Positions 8,138-17,096 of a DNA stretch of 36,697 nt are shown here, in pieces (the first letter of the stretch is position 1; the number at the start of each line of letters is the position of its first letter). The notes beneath the pieces were generated by a model. It was not told the origin of the DNA. It did not search any database and saw only the letters and a list, made by a program, of their open reading frames with translations. The position numbers were made by a program, and so were the translations under genes. This DNA is from an uncultured Prevotellaceae bacterium (lineage in GTDB: Bacteria > Bacteroidota > Bacteroidia > Bacteroidales > Bacteroidaceae), in contig OMSJ01000005.1 of assembly GCA_900313705.1 (NCBI GenBank), positions 1 through 36,697 of the forward strand. The letters are read 5' to 3'.

Positions 8138-9499
8138 ATGAAAGAAGGCAGCTTCAAGATAGAAGGCGTAACGATAGTCAATGAGGGCGAGTGCTACCAG
8201 GCATCCGTCCTTGTCGAAGACGGGAAGATAGCAGGCATCACGCGCAGCGAAACGCTCCCCTCTCCTCGGGGAAGGACGGGAGATGAGGCTTCTCGGAGCG
8301 GGGCTGAGGGTGAGGCTTACCTCCTTCCCGGCATCATCGACGGTCATGTCCACATGCGCGACCCCGGGCTGACGCATAAGGCGACGATGGAGAGCGAGAC
8401 GCGGGCAGCAGCAAGGGGCGGTGTGACGACCGTGCTCGACATGCCAAACGTCGTCCCGCAGACCACGACGCTCCAGCTTTTGAAGGAGCGCTATGCCTTG
8501 GCCGAAGGGCGATGCCACGTGAACTACGGCTTCTATCTGGGAGCCACCAACGACAACCTGGAGGAAATCAAGCGGCTCGACACTTCGGTCTGTCCTGGCG
8601 TGAAACTTTTCATGGGCAGCAGCACAGGAAATATGCTCGTCGATATGGAAGAAGCGCTCCGCAACATTTTCCGCGACTCGCCAACACTCATCATGACCCA
8701 TTGCGAGGATACGGCCCGCATCAATGCCAATATGGCGGAGGTCAAGAAGCAGTATGGCGAAGACCCTGATGTCTGCTTCCATCCCGTCGTTCGCGATCAA
8801 GAGGCTTGCTTTCAGAGCACAGCCATAGCGGTCAAGCTCGCGAAGGAAGAAGGCTCACGACTGCATGTGGCTCACGTCACGACAGCAAAGGAGTTGGGAC
8901 TCTTCCAGCCCAACAATGACAAGATAACGGCAGAAGCCTGCTTGCCGCATCTGCTCTTCACCGACAAGGACTACGAGACGCTTGGCTCCCGCATCAAGTG
9001 TAACCCAGCCATCAAGACGGAAGCTGACCGGGCAGCCCTTCGCCGAGCCTTGACCGACGGGCGCATACGCACCATCGCCACCGACCATGCGCCGCATCTG
9101 CTCAGCGAGAAGGAAGGCGGAGCGCTGAAAGCCATGAGCGGTATGCCGATGGTTCAGTTCTCCCTGCCTGCCGTGCTCTCCCTCGTGGACGAAGGTGTGC
9201 TTAGCATGGAGCGGGCCGTAGAGCTGATGTGCCACAATCCAGCCCGCCTATATCACATAAAGGAGAGAGGCTTTGTCCGCGAAGGCTATTGGGCAGACTT
9301 CACGCTTGTCCGCAGGAAGCCCTGGACCGTGACGCAGGACTGCATCGAGAGCAAGTGCGGCTGGAGCCCCCTGGAAGGGCGGACCTTCGGCTGGCAAGTG
9401 GAGAAGACCTGGGTGAACGGTCAGCTTGTCTGGGACGGTCAGCAGGTCAATCGCCAAGTCTTCGGGCAGCCCGTCAGAATAGAGAACTGCGACCAATGA
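8138..9499 (+). CDS. pyrC: Dihydroorotase
   Basis: This 453-residue cytoplasmic enzyme interconverts N-carbamoyl-aspartate and dihydroorotate in pyrimidine synthesis. The metal site begins at GHVHMRDPG. VKLFMGSSTGNML carries the conserved Lys expected to be carbamylated, and TIATDHAPH carries the catalytic Asp. Length is ordinary for the Bacteroidetes class I enzyme. It starts 9 bp after the SGNH gene stop, an odd partner for a housekeeping gene. Between DGKIAGI and the YLLPGIIDGHVH strand there is a Gly/Arg/Glu-rich stretch (about residues 40-59) encoded by G+C-rich repeat DNA. It lies in the small beta domain rather than the barrel, so activity is probably kept. A hydantoinase paralogue is less likely given the conserved GSSTGNML. 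Confidence 0.9.
   Translation: MKEGSFKIEGVTIVNEGECYQASVLVEDGKIAGITRSETLPSPRGRTGDEASRSGAEGEAYLLPGIIDGHVHMRDPGLTHKATMESETRAAARGGVTTVLDMPNVVPQTTTLQLLKERYALAEGRCHVNYGFYLGATNDNLEEIKRLDTSVCPGVKLFMGSSTGNMLVDMEEALRNIFRDSPTLIMTHCEDTARINANMAEVKKQYGEDPDVCFHPVVRDQEACFQSTAIAVKLAKEEGSRLHVAHVTTAKELGLFQPNNDKITAEACLPHLLFTDKDYETLGSRIKCNPAIKTEADRAALRRALTDGRIRTIATDHAPHLLSEKEGGALKAMSGMPMVQFSLPAVLSLVDEGVLSMERAVELMCHNPARLYHIKERGFVREGYWADFTLVRRKPWTVTQDCIESKCGWSPLEGRTFGWQVEKTWVNGQLVWDGQQVNRQVFGQPVRIENCDQ
8255..8313 (+). repeat. In-frame G+C-rich repeat insert in pyrC
   Basis: TCCCC (8256-8260) and GGGGA (8268-8272) form a short palindrome at the start of the segment. Two loosely similar 27-bp stretches follow, starting CTCCTCGGGG and CTTCTCGGAG and each ending in TGAGG. 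It is read in frame as a run from LPSPRGR to GAEGEA (about residues 40-59), where relatives normally pass directly from DGKI to LLPGIID. Confidence 0.5.
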
Positions 9500-9501
9500 A
9501 A

Positions 9502-9607
9502 ATAAGTACACGTACTTCTTGGAATAAGTACACGTACTTATGGGGATAGGAACACGTACTTATGGAGATAAGTACACGTACTTATTGAGGTAGGTGCACG
9601 TACTTTT
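9502..9607. repeat. 22-bp near-palindrome array 1 (five units)
   Basis: Five units start at 9502, 9524, 9546, 9568 and 9590, an exact 22-bp period. The consensus is ATAAGTAC-AC-GTACTTAT plus a 4-bp G-rich spacer (TGGA, GGGG, GGAG, TGAG). The centre is AC on the + strand in every unit. The last unit has a decayed left arm (GTAGGTGC) and runs into TTTTTTCC. It begins 2 bp after the pyrC stop; the rest of this spacer up to 9698 shows nothing else clear. Confidence 0.92.
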
Positions 9608-9698
9608 TTCCTGCCCCGAATAAACCTTTGGCTTTTAATGTTGTCTATTCAATAGTCAAGTCGTCATTTAATAGAACACATAAACACTCCAACCATAG

Positions 9699-12600
9699 AT
9701 GAACAGAGTCCTTTCCTTTCTGCTATTGTGCCTTTTCTCGTTAGCAGCCGTAGCACAGAAGATTACCTTGAGTGGTGCCGTTCAGGACGGCGCGTTGAAC
9801 GAGCCGTTGCCAGGAGCGGCTGTGGTGTTGCTGCAACCCAAGGACAGCGCACAGGCTGCTGGTGTCTCGTCTGACCTCGAAGGAAAGTTCAAGCTCCCAT
9901 CCGTCAAGGCAGGCAACTACATCCTGCGCATCAGCTATGTGGGCTTCCAGACGTACTACCGCAATATCGCTTTGCCCAAGGGCAACAAGAGCATCAACCT
10001 GGGCACCATCACCCTCGAGGAGAACAGCAAGGTGCTGAAGGAAGCTGAGGTGACGGCCAAGCTGGCTCAGGTGGAGATGAAGGCCGACACCTTCATCTTC
10101 AATGCCGATGCCTACCGCCTGCCCGAGGGCTCCATGCTCGAGGAACTCGTCAAGAAGCTTCCCGGAGCAGAAATAGACGACGACGGCACCATCAAGATAA
10201 ACGGCAAGAGCGTCTCCAAAATCATGGTCGATGGCAAGGAATACTTCCAGAACGACACAAAGATGGCGCTGAAGAACCTGCCCTCCAAGCTCATCAAGAA
10301 GCTCAAGTCCTACGACAAGAAGAGCGACTACACGCGCATCACCGGCATCGACGACGGCGAAGAGGAGACCGTGCTCGACCTCTCCGTCAAGAAGGGCATG
10401 AAGGAAGGATGGGTAGGCAACTTCGACGGAGCCTACGGCACCGAGGACCGCTATTCGGGCAAAGCCAACGTCAACCGCTTCCTCGACCACAGCTACCTCT
10501 CCATCATCGGCAGCCGCAACAACGTCAACGACTTCGGCGGACGCTGGGGTGGAGGCGGCAACGGCATCACCACCAGCACGATGGGCGGCGTCACCTTTGC
10601 CTGGGAGAACGGCAAGCCCGACTACTCCGCCGGACTGCTGAAGATGGGAGGCAACGTCCGCTACAGCAGCAGCGACAGCAAGTCGGAGTCGCGTACCAAC
10701 AGCGAGATGTTCCTGCCTTCGGGCACAAGCCAGTTCTCCAACTCCAAGAACCACGGCACGAACTGGAACCAGAATGTAAACGCCAACTTCCAGTTCGAAT
10801 GGTTCCCCGACAGCATGACCAACATCCTGTTCCGTCCCAACTTCAGCCACTCCAACGGCAACAACTTCTCCGACAGCCACAACGCCACCTTCAACAGCAG
10901 TCCCTTCGAGGCAGGCCTGACCGACCCCGTGGAGCAGTATAAGTCGATGACCGACCCCAATGGCATCCGCGTCAACGGCAACGAACGCGTCAATAGCGGC
11001 AACAGCCATAGCGATAACGTCAACGGCGGCCTCCAGATAAACCGTCGTATTGTCGTCCCCGGACGTAACATCACCCTCAACCTCGACGGCTCCTATAGCA
11101 AGTCGGGCAACGATTCCTACAGCCGCTCCATGATACGCTATTATCAGCGTGATGAAATAAATGCCAACTACCAGAACATCATGTCGCCCTCCAAAAGCTA
11201 CAGCTATCAGGGTCGCCTCAGCTACACCGAGCCCATCCTGAAGGGAACAGTCGTGCAGTTGAGCTACCAAGCCCAGTATCGCTTCCAGGACAGCGACCGC
11301 GAGATGATGGTCTATAAGAACCTGGAGGACGCACTCAAGGAGAAAGGCCTTACCGACGTGACAGCACTCGACCTCTATAACGGCACCTTCGTCACGGATG
11401 GCGGACTGGTTCAGTATCTCTCCGACTACATCGACCTCACACAACTGGAACGAGACATCGACAACAGCCAGTACGCTACCTACAAGGAGTTCAATCAGGA
11501 CGTCAACCTCATGCTTCGCCATAACAGCAAGCGCGAGAACGGACAGGAGTTCAACTTCAACCTCGGCGTCAACTTCCAGCCCCAAAGCACAGACATGGAG
11601 TACGACAAGCGAGGCATCCACATCGATACGACCCGACACATCCAGAACTGGGCGCCGCGATTCAACTTCCGATGGAAGATTTCCAACACAAGCCAGCTCC
11701 GCATCCGCTACAACGGACGCATGTCGCAACCTTCCATGACCAACCTCATCGAGGTCATGGACAACAGCAACCCCCTTTACATCAGTACAGGTAATGCCGG
11801 ACTGAAAAGCTCGTGGAACGACAACTTCAACTTCGAGTACAACAACTACATCCCCGACCGGCAGATGGGATGGTTCGCAGGTCTCTGGGCAGGCATGACG
11901 CGCCGTGCCATCAGCAACGCCACCATCTACGACACCGAGTCCGGCATCAGCTACAGCCGCCCCATGAACATCAGCGGAGGATGGAACCTGCGCTCCTGGA
12001 TGGGCTTCAACACAGCCCTCGACAAAGCTAAGCACTTCAACCTCAACTGGAGCCAGAACATCAACCACTCCAACAACGTGGGCTACATCAGCAGCAACCT
12101 CGATGCAGGTGCCAAGCAATACCTCCTGCCGCAAATCGACATGAGCGGCCTCTTCAATTACATGGATGCCAACGGACTGCTCCGCAAAGCCACTACGAAG
12201 AGCACCGACCTCGGCGAGAACCTGCGCCTCAACTACCGCAACGACATCATCGAAGTCGGCGTGAACGGAGGCATGAACTACCAGCACGCACGCAACGACA
12301 TGCAGAAGAACGGCAACCGCGACACCTGGTTCTTCAACTATGGCGGCAACATCGTCATCAACATGCCCTGGGACATGCAGTTCAGCAGCGACATCTCGCA
12401 GCAGAGCCGTCGCGGTTATGATGATGCCTCGATGAACACCAACGAGCTTATCTGGAACGCACAAATCAGCCAGAACTTCCTCAAGCAGAAGAACGCTACC
12501 GTCAGCATCCAGTGGTTCGACATCCTGCGTGAACGCTCCAGCATCAGCCGCAACTACAGCGCTACCAATCGCAGCGACACATGGACCAACGCTATCCATA

Positions 12601-12752
12601 GCTATGCCATGGTGCACTTCATCTACCGCTTCAACCTCATCGGCAACAAGGAAGCCCGCGCAGCAGGCTTCAATGGCGGCGGTGGCGGCAACTGGGGCGG
12701 TGGCGGACGCGGCGGCTGGGGAGGCGGCGGAGGACGTGGCGGACGATTCTGA
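9699..12752 (+). CDS. Outer-membrane beta-barrel protein, TonB-receptor-like (OMP_b-brl_3 type)
   Basis: A 1017-residue outer-membrane protein. Residues 1-19 are a signal peptide. A CarboxypepD_reg-like domain (about 22-112) includes LPGAAVVLL, SDLEGKFKLPSVKAGNYILRI and YVGFQTY. A plug-like region (about 115-235) includes LPEGSMLEELVKKLPG, IKINGKSV and IMVDGKEYF. A long barrel rich in alternating Asn, Ser and aromatic residues follows. This fits the receptors that carry OMP_b-brl_3 rather than classic SusC. The C-terminus (about 985-1017) is an extreme Gly/Arg/Trp tail (GGGGRGGWGGGGGRGGRF). The adaptor gene starts 21 bp downstream, so it is probably co-transcribed with the RND pump. The ligand is unknown. 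The usual TolC-type channel is absent, so a link to the pump is possible but unproven. Confidence 0.83.
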   Translation: MNRVLSFLLLCLFSLAAVAQKITLSGAVQDGALNEPLPGAAVVLLQPKDSAQAAGVSSDLEGKFKLPSVKAGNYILRISYVGFQTYYRNIALPKGNKSINLGTITLEENSKVLKEAEVTAKLAQVEMKADTFIFNADAYRLPEGSMLEELVKKLPGAEIDDDGTIKINGKSVSKIMVDGKEYFQNDTKMALKNLPSKLIKKLKSYDKKSDYTRITGIDDGEEETVLDLSVKKGMKEGWVGNFDGAYGTEDRYSGKANVNRFLDHSYLSIIGSRNNVNDFGGRWGGGGNGITTSTMGGVTFAWENGKPDYSAGLLKMGGNVRYSSSDSKSESRTNSEMFLPSGTSQFSNSKNHGTNWNQNVNANFQFEWFPDSMTNILFRPNFSHSNGNNFSDSHNATFNSSPFEAGLTDPVEQYKSMTDPNGIRVNGNERVNSGNSHSDNVNGGLQINRRIVVPGRNITLNLDGSYSKSGNDSYSRSMIRYYQRDEINANYQNIMSPSKSYSYQGRLSYTEPILKGTVVQLSYQAQYRFQDSDREMMVYKNLEDALKEKGLTDVTALDLYNGTFVTDGGLVQYLSDYIDLTQLERDIDNSQYATYKEFNQDVNLMLRHNSKRENGQEFNFNLGVNFQPQSTDMEYDKRGIHIDTTRHIQNWAPRFNFRWKISNTSQLRIRYNGRMSQPSMTNLIEVMDNSNPLYISTGNAGLKSSWNDNFNFEYNNYIPDRQMGWFAGLWAGMTRRAISNATIYDTESGISYSRPMNISGGWNLRSWMGFNTALDKAKHFNLNWSQNINHSNNVGYISSNLDAGAKQYLLPQIDMSGLFNYMDANGLLRKATTKSTDLGENLRLNYRNDIIEVGVNGGMNYQHARNDMQKNGNRDTWFFNYGGNIVINMPWDMQFSSDISQQSRRGYDDASMNTNELIWNAQISQNFLKQKNATVSIQWFDILRERSSISRNYSATNRSDTWTNAIHSYAMVHFIYRFNLIGNKEARAAGFNGGGGGNWGGGGRGGWGGGGGRGGRF

Positions 12753-12773
12753 CGATAACACCAATACGACCAC

Positions 12774-13892
12774 ATGAATATGAAGAAAAGCTGGAAAGCA
12801 TCCTGCCTATGTGCAGCCGCTGTACTGATGTTGGTCGCCTCATGCAGTAGTGAGCAGAAGCAGACGCACGAGGCCACGCAATACAAGACGTTGGTCGTAG
12901 GCAAAGGCGACATGATGCTCTCGCGAGAATACAGCGCCCGACTGACGGGCAGGCAGATAGTGGAAGTGCGTCCGCAGGTATCGGGCTGCATCACGCAAAT
13001 CCTGACTGGCGAAGGCGAGTCGGTGCGCAAAGGGCAAGTGCTGTTCGTCATCGACCAGGTGCCCTATCGTGCAGCCTTGGAAGTAGCTGTGGCGACGCGT
13101 AAGAGTGCTGAGGCACGACTTGCTACGGCCAGCATGAACTATACGAATGAGCAGGCTTTGCAGCAGGGACATGTCGTGGGCGATGCCAGCGTAGCGACCA
13201 TGCGCAACGCCCTCTCCGAGGCAGAGGCAGCCTTAGCGCAAGCCAAGGCACAGGAGGTGAATGCCCGCAACAACTTGAGCTATACGGAAGTGCGTAGTCC
13301 CGTAAACGGAGTGGCCTCTATGATTCCCTGGCACGTCGGTTCGCTCGTCAGCAGCAGCATCGCCGAGCCGCTCGTCACCGTGGCCGACGACAGCGAAGTC
13401 TATGCCTACTTCAGCATTACGGAGAGCCAGGTCCTTGACCTCGTCGCTCAATATGGCTCCATTGAGGAGTTCATCAGCAAGGCAGCAGACGTCAACCTGC
13501 GACTGAGCAATGGTCAGGTCTATGCAGAGCCCGGGCGCATTAGTGCAGTCAGCGGAACCGTGGATGCCTCAACAGGAGCAGTCACCCTTCGTGCTACGTT
13601 CCCCAATGCCCAGCATCTCTTGCATAATGGAGGCAGCGCGACCGTCATTGTGCCGCTGCATCGCAAGGACTGCATCGTCATCCCGCAGGAAGCAACCTAT
13701 GAGCTTCAGAACCGCACGTTCGTATATCGTGTCGTTGGTGGGAAGACGAAAACCACGGCTGTCACGCTCTTCTCGCAGAACAATGGGAAGGAGTATATCG
13801 TAGAACAAGGTCTTAGTGTAGGCGATACCATTATTGCCGAAGGAGCGGGACTGCTGAAGGAAGGTGTGGAAGTGAAAGCCGATGAACGTTAG
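12774..13892 (+). CDS. RND efflux periplasmic adaptor lipoprotein (AcrA/MexA family)
   Basis: This 372-residue membrane-fusion protein should link an RND pump to an outer-membrane exit. The N-terminus has a lipoprotein signal with lipobox LVASC. It then shows the family order: a first lipoyl half (VEVRPQVSGCITQIL, GESVRKGQVLFVIDQVPYRAALE), a helical hairpin rich in Ala/Glu (about 100-170), the second lipoyl half (YTEVRSPVNGVASMI), a beta-barrel and a membrane-proximal domain ending VKADER. It follows the barrel gene by 21 bp and overlaps the pump gene by 11 bp, so adaptor and pump are translationally linked. Another start at the in-frame ATG two codons later (12780) is possible. Confidence 0.93.
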   Translation: MNMKKSWKASCLCAAAVLMLVASCSSEQKQTHEATQYKTLVVGKGDMMLSREYSARLTGRQIVEVRPQVSGCITQILTGEGESVRKGQVLFVIDQVPYRAALEVAVATRKSAEARLATASMNYTNEQALQQGHVVGDASVATMRNALSEAEAALAQAKAQEVNARNNLSYTEVRSPVNGVASMIPWHVGSLVSSSIAEPLVTVADDSEVYAYFSITESQVLDLVAQYGSIEEFISKAADVNLRLSNGQVYAEPGRISAVSGTVDASTGAVTLRATFPNAQHLLHNGGSATVIVPLHRKDCIVIPQEATYELQNRTFVYRVVGGKTKTTAVTLFSQNNGKEYIVEQGLSVGDTIIAEGAGLLKEGVEVKADER

Positions 13893-16800
13893 AACATTCA
13901 TAGACCGTCCGATACTGTCCGGCGTCATTTCGGTGTTGATGGTGCTGGTGGGCATCATTGGCATGAGCCGTCTTGCCTTGGAGCAGTTTCCCGAGATAGC
14001 CCCGCCGACGGTTCGCGTGATGGCCAGCTACACGGGTGCTAATGCCGAGACGGTGCAGAAGAGCGTCATCGTTCCGCTCGAGGAAGCCATCAACGGCGTC
14101 GAAGGCATGATGTACATGACTTCGTCTGCGTCGAATAACGGCACCGCTTCCATCGGCATCTTCTTCCGTCAAGGCACCGACCCCAACATGGCGATGGTCA
14201 ACGTCCAGAACCGTGCTGCCACCGTGCAGGGACGACTGCCGAGCGACGTAGTGAAGGGTGGACTGACAGTTCGCAAGCGGCAGACGTCGAACATCAAGCA
14301 GCTTAGTGTCTATAGTCCCGACAGTACCTTTGACCGCTCCTTCTTAGCCAACTACACGAAGATAAACATCGAGCCGCGCCTGAGCCGTATTCCCGGTGTG
14401 GGTGAAGTGAACGTGATGGGTGCCGACTACTCGATGCGCATCTGGCTCGACCCGCTGAAGATGGCACGTTACGGACTGACGCCAGCCGACGTCACCCAGG
14501 TGCTGGGAGAGCAGAACATCGAGGTCGCCACAGGAACACTTGGAGCCGAGAGCCAGAACACCTTCCAGTACGTGCTGAAGTACCGAGGGCGCTACGAAGA
14601 AGAGGAAGGCTACGAGAATATGGTGATACGCTCGCTGCCGGACGGCAACGTACTCCGCATCGGCGATATAGCCCGTGTGGAACTGGGTTCCCAGAACTAC
14701 AATATCATTGGCGAGACGAATGGACGTCCCGGCGTGAACATCAGCATCAATCAGGTTGCAGGCTCAAATGCCAATGAAATCATCAAGCAGATAGACAGCG
14801 AAGTGGAAGAGATACGGAGGTCATTGCCGCCGGGAATCGTCATCGAGGACATTGAGTCGAAGAAGGACTTCCTCGATGCTTCCATAGCAAGCGTCCTTGA
14901 GACGCTCTTCGAGGCTCTGCTGCTCGTCATCCTCGTCGTGTTCGTCTTCCTGAAGAGCTGGCGGGCAACCATCATTCCTGCTGTTGCCATCGTCGTATCG
15001 CTCATCGCCACGCTTGCCGTCATCTATGCCATCGGCTTCTCCCTCAACATGCTGACGCTCTTCGCCCTGGTCCTTGTCATCGGTACCGTTGTTGACGATG
15101 CCATCGTCGTGGTGGAAGCGGTTCAGGCAAAACAGGAGAGAGACGAAGGTGCAGCCAATGGCAAGGAAATGGTGGAGGAAGCCATGCACTCCATTACGTC
15201 AGCCCTCATCACCACCACGCTTGTCTTCATGGCCGTCTTTGTGCCGGTATGCTTCATAGGTGGCGTCACGGGCACCTTCTACACCCAGTTCGGCTTGACG
15301 ATGGCCATAGCCGTAGGTATCTCCCTGTTCAACGCGTTGACACTCTCGCCAGCCCTCTCTGCCATCCTGATGAAGCCTGCTCCTGCTGCCAGCCAGTCCC
15401 GCTTCCAGTCGCTTTTCGATGCCCTCCTTGTCCGCTACAGCCGGCTCGTCAAGGGCTTTGTCCCTCACCGCTGGATAGCCATGACCCTTGTCGTCCTTGC
15501 CATCGCCTCCCTCGGATGGATGATGCATACCACCAAGACGGGACTCGTTCCCAACGAAGACATGGGCACCGTCTTCATCAACGTACAGGCTTCCCCCGGC
15601 AGCAGCTTGCAGCAGACCTATCGTATCCTGAAGGAAGTGGAAGAGCGCATCAAGGACATTCCTCAGTTGCGCATCTATTCCCTCATCGCCGGCAACAGCA
15701 ACAACTTCGAGCAGTCCTCGTCGAATGGCAACTTCACCTTGAAGCTGAAGAAGTGGGACGAGCGCCGTGGCGAAGGCGACGACGTGCAGAGCGTCGTGGA
15801 CGAAATCTATCGTCGCACCGCCGACATCGCCAATGCGAAGATACAGGTGAACACCCAGAACATGCTCCCTGGCTTTGGCCGCATCAATGGCTTCGAGCTC
15901 CACGTTCAGGACAAGCACGGCGGCACCATCGACCAACTGCTTGCTCAGACCAACCGTCTCATAGCCGCTCTGAACGAGAGACCAGAAATCAGCCGCGCCT
16001 TTACCAACTTTTCGCTGAAATATCCGCAGTACCGCGTCGAGGTCGATGCTGCTCTGTGCAAGCGTCATGGTGTATCGCCAGGTGACGTCCTGAACGTACT
16101 CGGCAACTACGTAGGCGGCATCTATGCCTCCAACTTCGTGCGCTTTACCAAGCTGTACCGCGTCATGGTTCAGGCTTCGCCGGAATACCGCCTCGATGCC
16201 GAATCGCTGGCCGGTATCTTCGTCAGGAACAGCAAAGGCGAGATGTCGCCCATCGGCCAGTACATTACCCTGACGCGCATCTATGGCTCAGAGACGCTCT
16301 CACGCTTCAACCTCTTCCCCTCGATACAGGTCGGCGGAACAGCAGCTGACGGCTATAGCAGCGGACAGGCCATCAATGCTATCCGCGAAGTGGCAGCCGA
16401 AGTGCTGCCCGAAGGCTACGGCTACGAGTTTGGCGGCATGACACGCGAAGAGGCATCTGCGCAGAATACCACCGCCCTTGTCTTTGCCCTCTGCATCATC
16501 TTCATCTACCTCATCCTCTGTGCCCTCTACGAGAGCCTGCTCATCCCCCTGGCCGTCATACTGAGCGTCCCCTTCGGACTGGCCGGCTCTTTCCTTTTTG
16601 CTAACCTCTGGGGGCTGGAGAACAACATCTACATGCAGACGGGACTCATCATGCTCATCGGCTTGCTCTCGAAGACAGCCATCCTTCTTACCGAATATGC
16701 CACGACGCGTCGTCGGCAGGGCATGGACATCGTCAGCGCCGCCCTCGATGCAGCAGCCGTCCGTCTTCGACCCATCCTGATGACCTCGCTCACCATGGTG

Positions 16801-16971
16801 TTCGGCCTGCTCCCATTGGCCATTGCCACAGGTGTGGGAGCCAACGGTAACCGTTCTTTGGGCCTGGGCGTCATCGGCGGAATGCTCATTGGCACCATTG
16901 CCTTGCTCTTCATCGTGCCGGCCCTCTTCGCCTTCTTCCGCACCATCGAAGAGCGGTACTTCGGACGCTGA
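13882..16971 (+). CDS. RND multidrug efflux pump (AcrB/MexB family, HAE1)
   Basis: This 1029-residue inner-membrane proton antiporter has the usual length and twelve-helix layout: an opening helix after NVRTFIDRPIL, two large periplasmic loops, and helix blocks around residues 335-550 and 870-1020. Proton-relay residues are visible: the Asp pair 405-406 in GTVVDDAIVVVEA, Lys931 in LLSKTAILLTEYA, and the Arg in RLRPILMTSL. The start overlaps the adaptor gene by 11 bp. It probably expels amphiphilic compounds such as bile salts or antibiotics, though the substrate is not readable. No TolC-like outer-membrane factor follows; the gene converges on the - strand redox cluster. Confidence 0.95.
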   Translation: MNVRTFIDRPILSGVISVLMVLVGIIGMSRLALEQFPEIAPPTVRVMASYTGANAETVQKSVIVPLEEAINGVEGMMYMTSSASNNGTASIGIFFRQGTDPNMAMVNVQNRAATVQGRLPSDVVKGGLTVRKRQTSNIKQLSVYSPDSTFDRSFLANYTKINIEPRLSRIPGVGEVNVMGADYSMRIWLDPLKMARYGLTPADVTQVLGEQNIEVATGTLGAESQNTFQYVLKYRGRYEEEEGYENMVIRSLPDGNVLRIGDIARVELGSQNYNIIGETNGRPGVNISINQVAGSNANEIIKQIDSEVEEIRRSLPPGIVIEDIESKKDFLDASIASVLETLFEALLLVILVVFVFLKSWRATIIPAVAIVVSLIATLAVIYAIGFSLNMLTLFALVLVIGTVVDDAIVVVEAVQAKQERDEGAANGKEMVEEAMHSITSALITTTLVFMAVFVPVCFIGGVTGTFYTQFGLTMAIAVGISLFNALTLSPALSAILMKPAPAASQSRFQSLFDALLVRYSRLVKGFVPHRWIAMTLVVLAIASLGWMMHTTKTGLVPNEDMGTVFINVQASPGSSLQQTYRILKEVEERIKDIPQLRIYSLIAGNSNNFEQSSSNGNFTLKLKKWDERRGEGDDVQSVVDEIYRRTADIANAKIQVNTQNMLPGFGRINGFELHVQDKHGGTIDQLLAQTNRLIAALNERPEISRAFTNFSLKYPQYRVEVDAALCKRHGVSPGDVLNVLGNYVGGIYASNFVRFTKLYRVMVQASPEYRLDAESLAGIFVRNSKGEMSPIGQYITLTRIYGSETLSRFNLFPSIQVGGTAADGYSSGQAINAIREVAAEVLPEGYGYEFGGMTREEASAQNTTALVFALCIIFIYLILCALYESLLIPLAVILSVPFGLAGSFLFANLWGLENNIYMQTGLIMLIGLLSKTAILLTEYATTRRRQGMDIVSAALDAAAVRLRPILMTSLTMVFGLLPLAIATGVGANGNRSLGLGVIGGMLIGTIALLFIVPALFAFFRTIEERYFGR

Positions 16972-16996
16972 CGCTCGTGTACCGTCAAAGACCTAC

Positions 16997-17074
16997 GCTG
17001 CGTTGGCCCATGACCTACGCAGCATTTGCTGATACCCTCATGCGTTACTCTCTACGCGTGTGGGCGCGTATTTA
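16997..17074 (+). terminator. Possible terminator region after the RND pump
   Basis: Two hairpins lie between the convergent genes. GCTGCGT/ACGCAGC (16997-17003 and 17017-17023, 13-nt loop) is followed by ATTTGC. TACGCG/CGCGTA (17053-17058 and 17065-17070, 6-nt loop) is followed by TTTATATATAAT. The second is the better candidate for ending pump transcription, though the tail is AT-mixed rather than a pure T-run. Confidence 0.4.
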
Positions 17075-17096
17075 TATATAATGTGTGTTGTTTGTC

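Noticed and set aside
9502-9607. CRISPR array
   Set aside because: Units are palindromic with only 4-bp spacers of similar sequence, and no cas genes are nearby.
9590-9612. Intrinsic terminator of pyrC formed by the last array unit
   Set aside because: A T-run follows, but the last unit's left arm is decayed so its stem is weak, and array 2 has the same tail in an orientation that does not end a gene.
9741-12773. Long open frame on the minus strand across the barrel gene
   Set aside because: It mirrors codon positions of the + strand gene, is very Val/Ala/Leu/Glu rich, has no family motif, and the + frame has a signal peptide and domain order.
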